Assembly: GCF_937973075.1 (NCBI RefSeq)
Contig: NZ_CALBWL010000053.1
Location: 1 to 16,995 of the forward strand
Source of the DNA: an uncultured Campylobacter sp.
GTDB lineage: Bacteria; Campylobacterota; Campylobacteria; Campylobacterales; Campylobacteraceae
Direction of reading: 5' to 3'
DNA: 16,995 nt
Shown here: one piece after another, positions 15,628 through 16,995 of the stretch
How positions within the stretch are numbered: position 1 is the first letter of the stretch
How the letters are laid out: every line of letters starts with the position of its first letter
Notes under the pieces: model-generated
The model's input: only the letters and a program-made list of their open reading frames with translations
What the model was told of the DNA's origin: nothing
Databases searched by the model: none
Program-made: the position numbers and the translations under genes

Positions 15628-15846
15628 ATGAGAACCGAACAAATTGTAGCCAAAGCGTTAAAAGTAACGGGCGGAGACCGATATAAGCTATCTTTGATGA
15701 TAAGCAAACGCGCCGAGCAGCTAGCTGCGGGCGAACCGCCGTTAATAGATAACGTAGATACTCGCAGGATGAAATTTGCCGATATAGCAATCTTGGAACT
15801 AGCCGAAGGTAAGATCGCATTAGATGGAATCGTTGACAAGGATTAA
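15628..15846 (+). CDS. rpoZ: RNA polymerase omega subunit
   Basis: RpoZ is the small subunit that helps assemble RNA polymerase and, in many bacteria, contributes to the ppGpp response. I choose ATG 15628, which has AAGGAG 5 nt upstream, over the TTG one codon earlier. This gives 72 residues, normal for the short omega of epsilonproteobacteria. Recognisable family features are MRTEQIVAKAL, the DRYKLSLMISKRAEQLAAGE helix and KFADIAILELAEGKI. The 3' end overlaps the presumed spoT start by 23 nt. Placement with spoT is common in proteobacteria and fits joint control of stringent-response components. Confidence 0.95.
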   Translation: MRTEQIVAKALKVTGGDRYKLSLMISKRAEQLAAGEPPLIDNVDTRRMKFADIAILELAEGKIALDGIVDKD

Positions 15847-16995
15847 TGATAACTTCCTAGAAAGTCTCATCGACGATGTCGTCGATACCAAAGACATTCA
15901 AAGCGCCAAGCAGCTGCTTTATAATCTAAAAGAGCCCACTCCGCTGCTAGTGGATGCTATAAATTTATGCATCGCGCAGCACGACGGGCAGTTTCGCAAA
16001 AGCGGCGAGCCGTATGCGATCCATCCGATTTTGGTAGCTTGCTTCGTATCTTTTATGGGTGGAGACGACGCGATGGTGATATCTGCGCTACTACACGACG
16101 TAGTAGAGGATACAGATTACAGCATCGAGCAGGTTAGACAAAGATTCGGCGACGAAGTAGCCAAGATCGTAGAAGGGCTTACTAAAATCGTAAACATTAG
16201 AGAGGATAAATTAGCTCCATCCGGCGATAGCAACGCCAAGCTTCGCACCACGGCGCTTACCTTCCGCAGGATGCTAATGATCTCCATTAACGATCAGCGC
16301 GTCCTAGTCGTAAAGCTCTGCGATAGGCTGCACAATATGCTTACCCTAGACGCACTTCGCCCCGATAAGCAAAAACGTATCGGCGAGGAGACGCTTTTGG
16401 TTTACGCGCCGATCGCGCACAGGCTTGGAATTTCATCGATCAAAAACGTGCTTGAAGATCTTAGCTTCAAATACGTCATGCCTAAAGAGTATTCGGCGAT
16501 CGCCGATTACGTCGAGGAGCATAAGCAGCAGCTTCAGATGAGCTTGAGCAAATTTAGCGAAAAGATCAAAGAGTATATGCTCTCAAACGGCTTTAGCGAG
16601 GGCAGCTTTGAGATCCAAAAGCGGATGAAGCACTACTACTCGATCTTTTTAAAGATGCAGCGCAAAGGAATTTCGATCGAGGAGGTACTTGATCTTTTGG
16701 CTATCCGCATCATCGTGCAAAAGCCGATGGATTGCTACTTGGCTCTTGGCATCATCCATACTAAATTTAATCCGCTGATCTCACGCTTTAAGGATTATAT
16801 CGCGCTTCCGAAGCAAAACGGCTACCAGACGATCCACACGACAGTCTTTAACGAAAGTATGATCGTAGAGGTGCAGATCCGCACCTTCGATATGCATAAC
16901 ACCGCAGAATTCGGTGTCGCCGCTCACTGGAAATATAAATATAGCGGCTCGATCAATCCGAAGCTTGATTGGCTAAACGACATCGGCATGCAGGA
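15824..16995 (+). CDS. spoT: Bifunctional (p)ppGpp synthetase/hydrolase, 3' end cut by the window
   Basis: This RelA/SpoT-family enzyme makes and degrades (p)ppGpp. The frame stays open for 390 codons to the right edge. I place the start at ATG 15824 inside rpoZ (protein start MESLTRINDNFLESL), with only a weak ribosome site, so coupling to rpoZ is likely; TTG 15833 is an alternative. The hydrolase domain has the HD pair His91-Asp92 (ALLHDVVEDTD) and LCDRLHNM, so hydrolysis should be intact. The synthetase domain follows, with RFKD (321-324) and DYIALPKQNGYQTIHTTV. RFKD is the variant associated with bifunctional rather than RelA-only enzymes. It continues with VEVQIRTFDMHNTAEFGVAAHW. The TGS and ACT regions expected after this lie beyond the window. 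Many Campylobacter carry a single such enzyme. Confidence 0.95.
   Translation, partial: MESLTRINDNFLESLIDDVVDTKDIQSAKQLLYNLKEPTPLLVDAINLCIAQHDGQFRKSGEPYAIHPILVACFVSFMGGDDAMVISALLHDVVEDTDYSIEQVRQRFGDEVAKIVEGLTKIVNIREDKLAPSGDSNAKLRTTALTFRRMLMISINDQRVLVVKLCDRLHNMLTLDALRPDKQKRIGEETLLVYAPIAHRLGISSIKNVLEDLSFKYVMPKEYSAIADYVEEHKQQLQMSLSKFSEKIKEYMLSNGFSEGSFEIQKRMKHYYSIFLKMQRKGISIEEVLDLLAIRIIVQKPMDCYLALGIIHTKFNPLISRFKDYIALPKQNGYQTIHTTVFNESMIVEVQIRTFDMHNTAEFGVAAHWKYKYSGSINPKLDWLNDIGMQ

Noticed and set aside
15846..15857. ATG overlapping the rpoZ stop (TAATG) as the spoT start
   Set aside because: That frame stops after four codons; the SpoT frame runs through ATG 15824 and TTG 15833.

Overview
The window looks like a chromosomal segment from a Campylobacter-type epsilonproteobacterium (Campylobacterota). 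Three things point there: the order yajC-secD-secF-leuS-lptE-folC-M23 peptidase-mfd-DUF815 ATPase with lnt divergent, which I remember from C. jejuni; a MagIII-type 3-methyladenine glycosylase; and a bifunctional SpoT-like protein encoded beside rpoZ. Base composition is far richer in G+C than C. jejuni, so a species such as C. gracilis, C. curvus or C. rectus is more likely. I favour C. gracilis, but that is inference. No mobile element, tRNA, rRNA or CRISPR array is visible.

Layout. Positions 1-13501 (minus strand) hold one tightly packed gene string. In transcription order it is yajC, secD, secF, a DUF6394 membrane protein, leuS, lptE, folC, an M23 peptidase, mfd, a DUF815 AAA+ ATPase, a candidate 41-codon ORF, magIII, and the first 41 codons of a membrane protein that runs off the left edge. 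Gaps are at most 9 nt and many neighbours overlap, so a long operon read from a promoter near 13540 is likely. Positions 13477-16995 (plus strand) hold lnt, pyrH, rpoZ and a 3'-truncated spoT. No stretch over 300 nt lacks a gene; the largest gap is 64 nt, between lnt and pyrH.

Themes. The minus-strand string combines envelope biogenesis (SecDF-YajC export, LptE for LPS transport, a peptidoglycan peptidase), leucyl-tRNA charging, folate polyglutamylation, and DNA repair (Mfd, MagIII, and the poorly understood DUF815 ATPase). The plus-strand string combines lipoprotein N-acylation with UMP kinase, RNA polymerase omega and (p)ppGpp metabolism.

The most unusual object is folC. It is about 130 codons longer than usual because of an in-frame Gln/Asn/Ser-rich insertion built from degenerate 6-residue (18-nt) repeats. 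The same gene also carries a perfect 21-bp inverted repeat inside conserved coding sequence. Other points of interest are the 41-codon ORF joined to both neighbours by ATGA overlaps, divergent yajC and lnt 5' ends that overlap, the apparent absence of a bactofilin gene between mfd and the M23 peptidase, and an 18-bp perfect palindrome in leuS. Nothing here is an obvious undescribed defence or mobile system.
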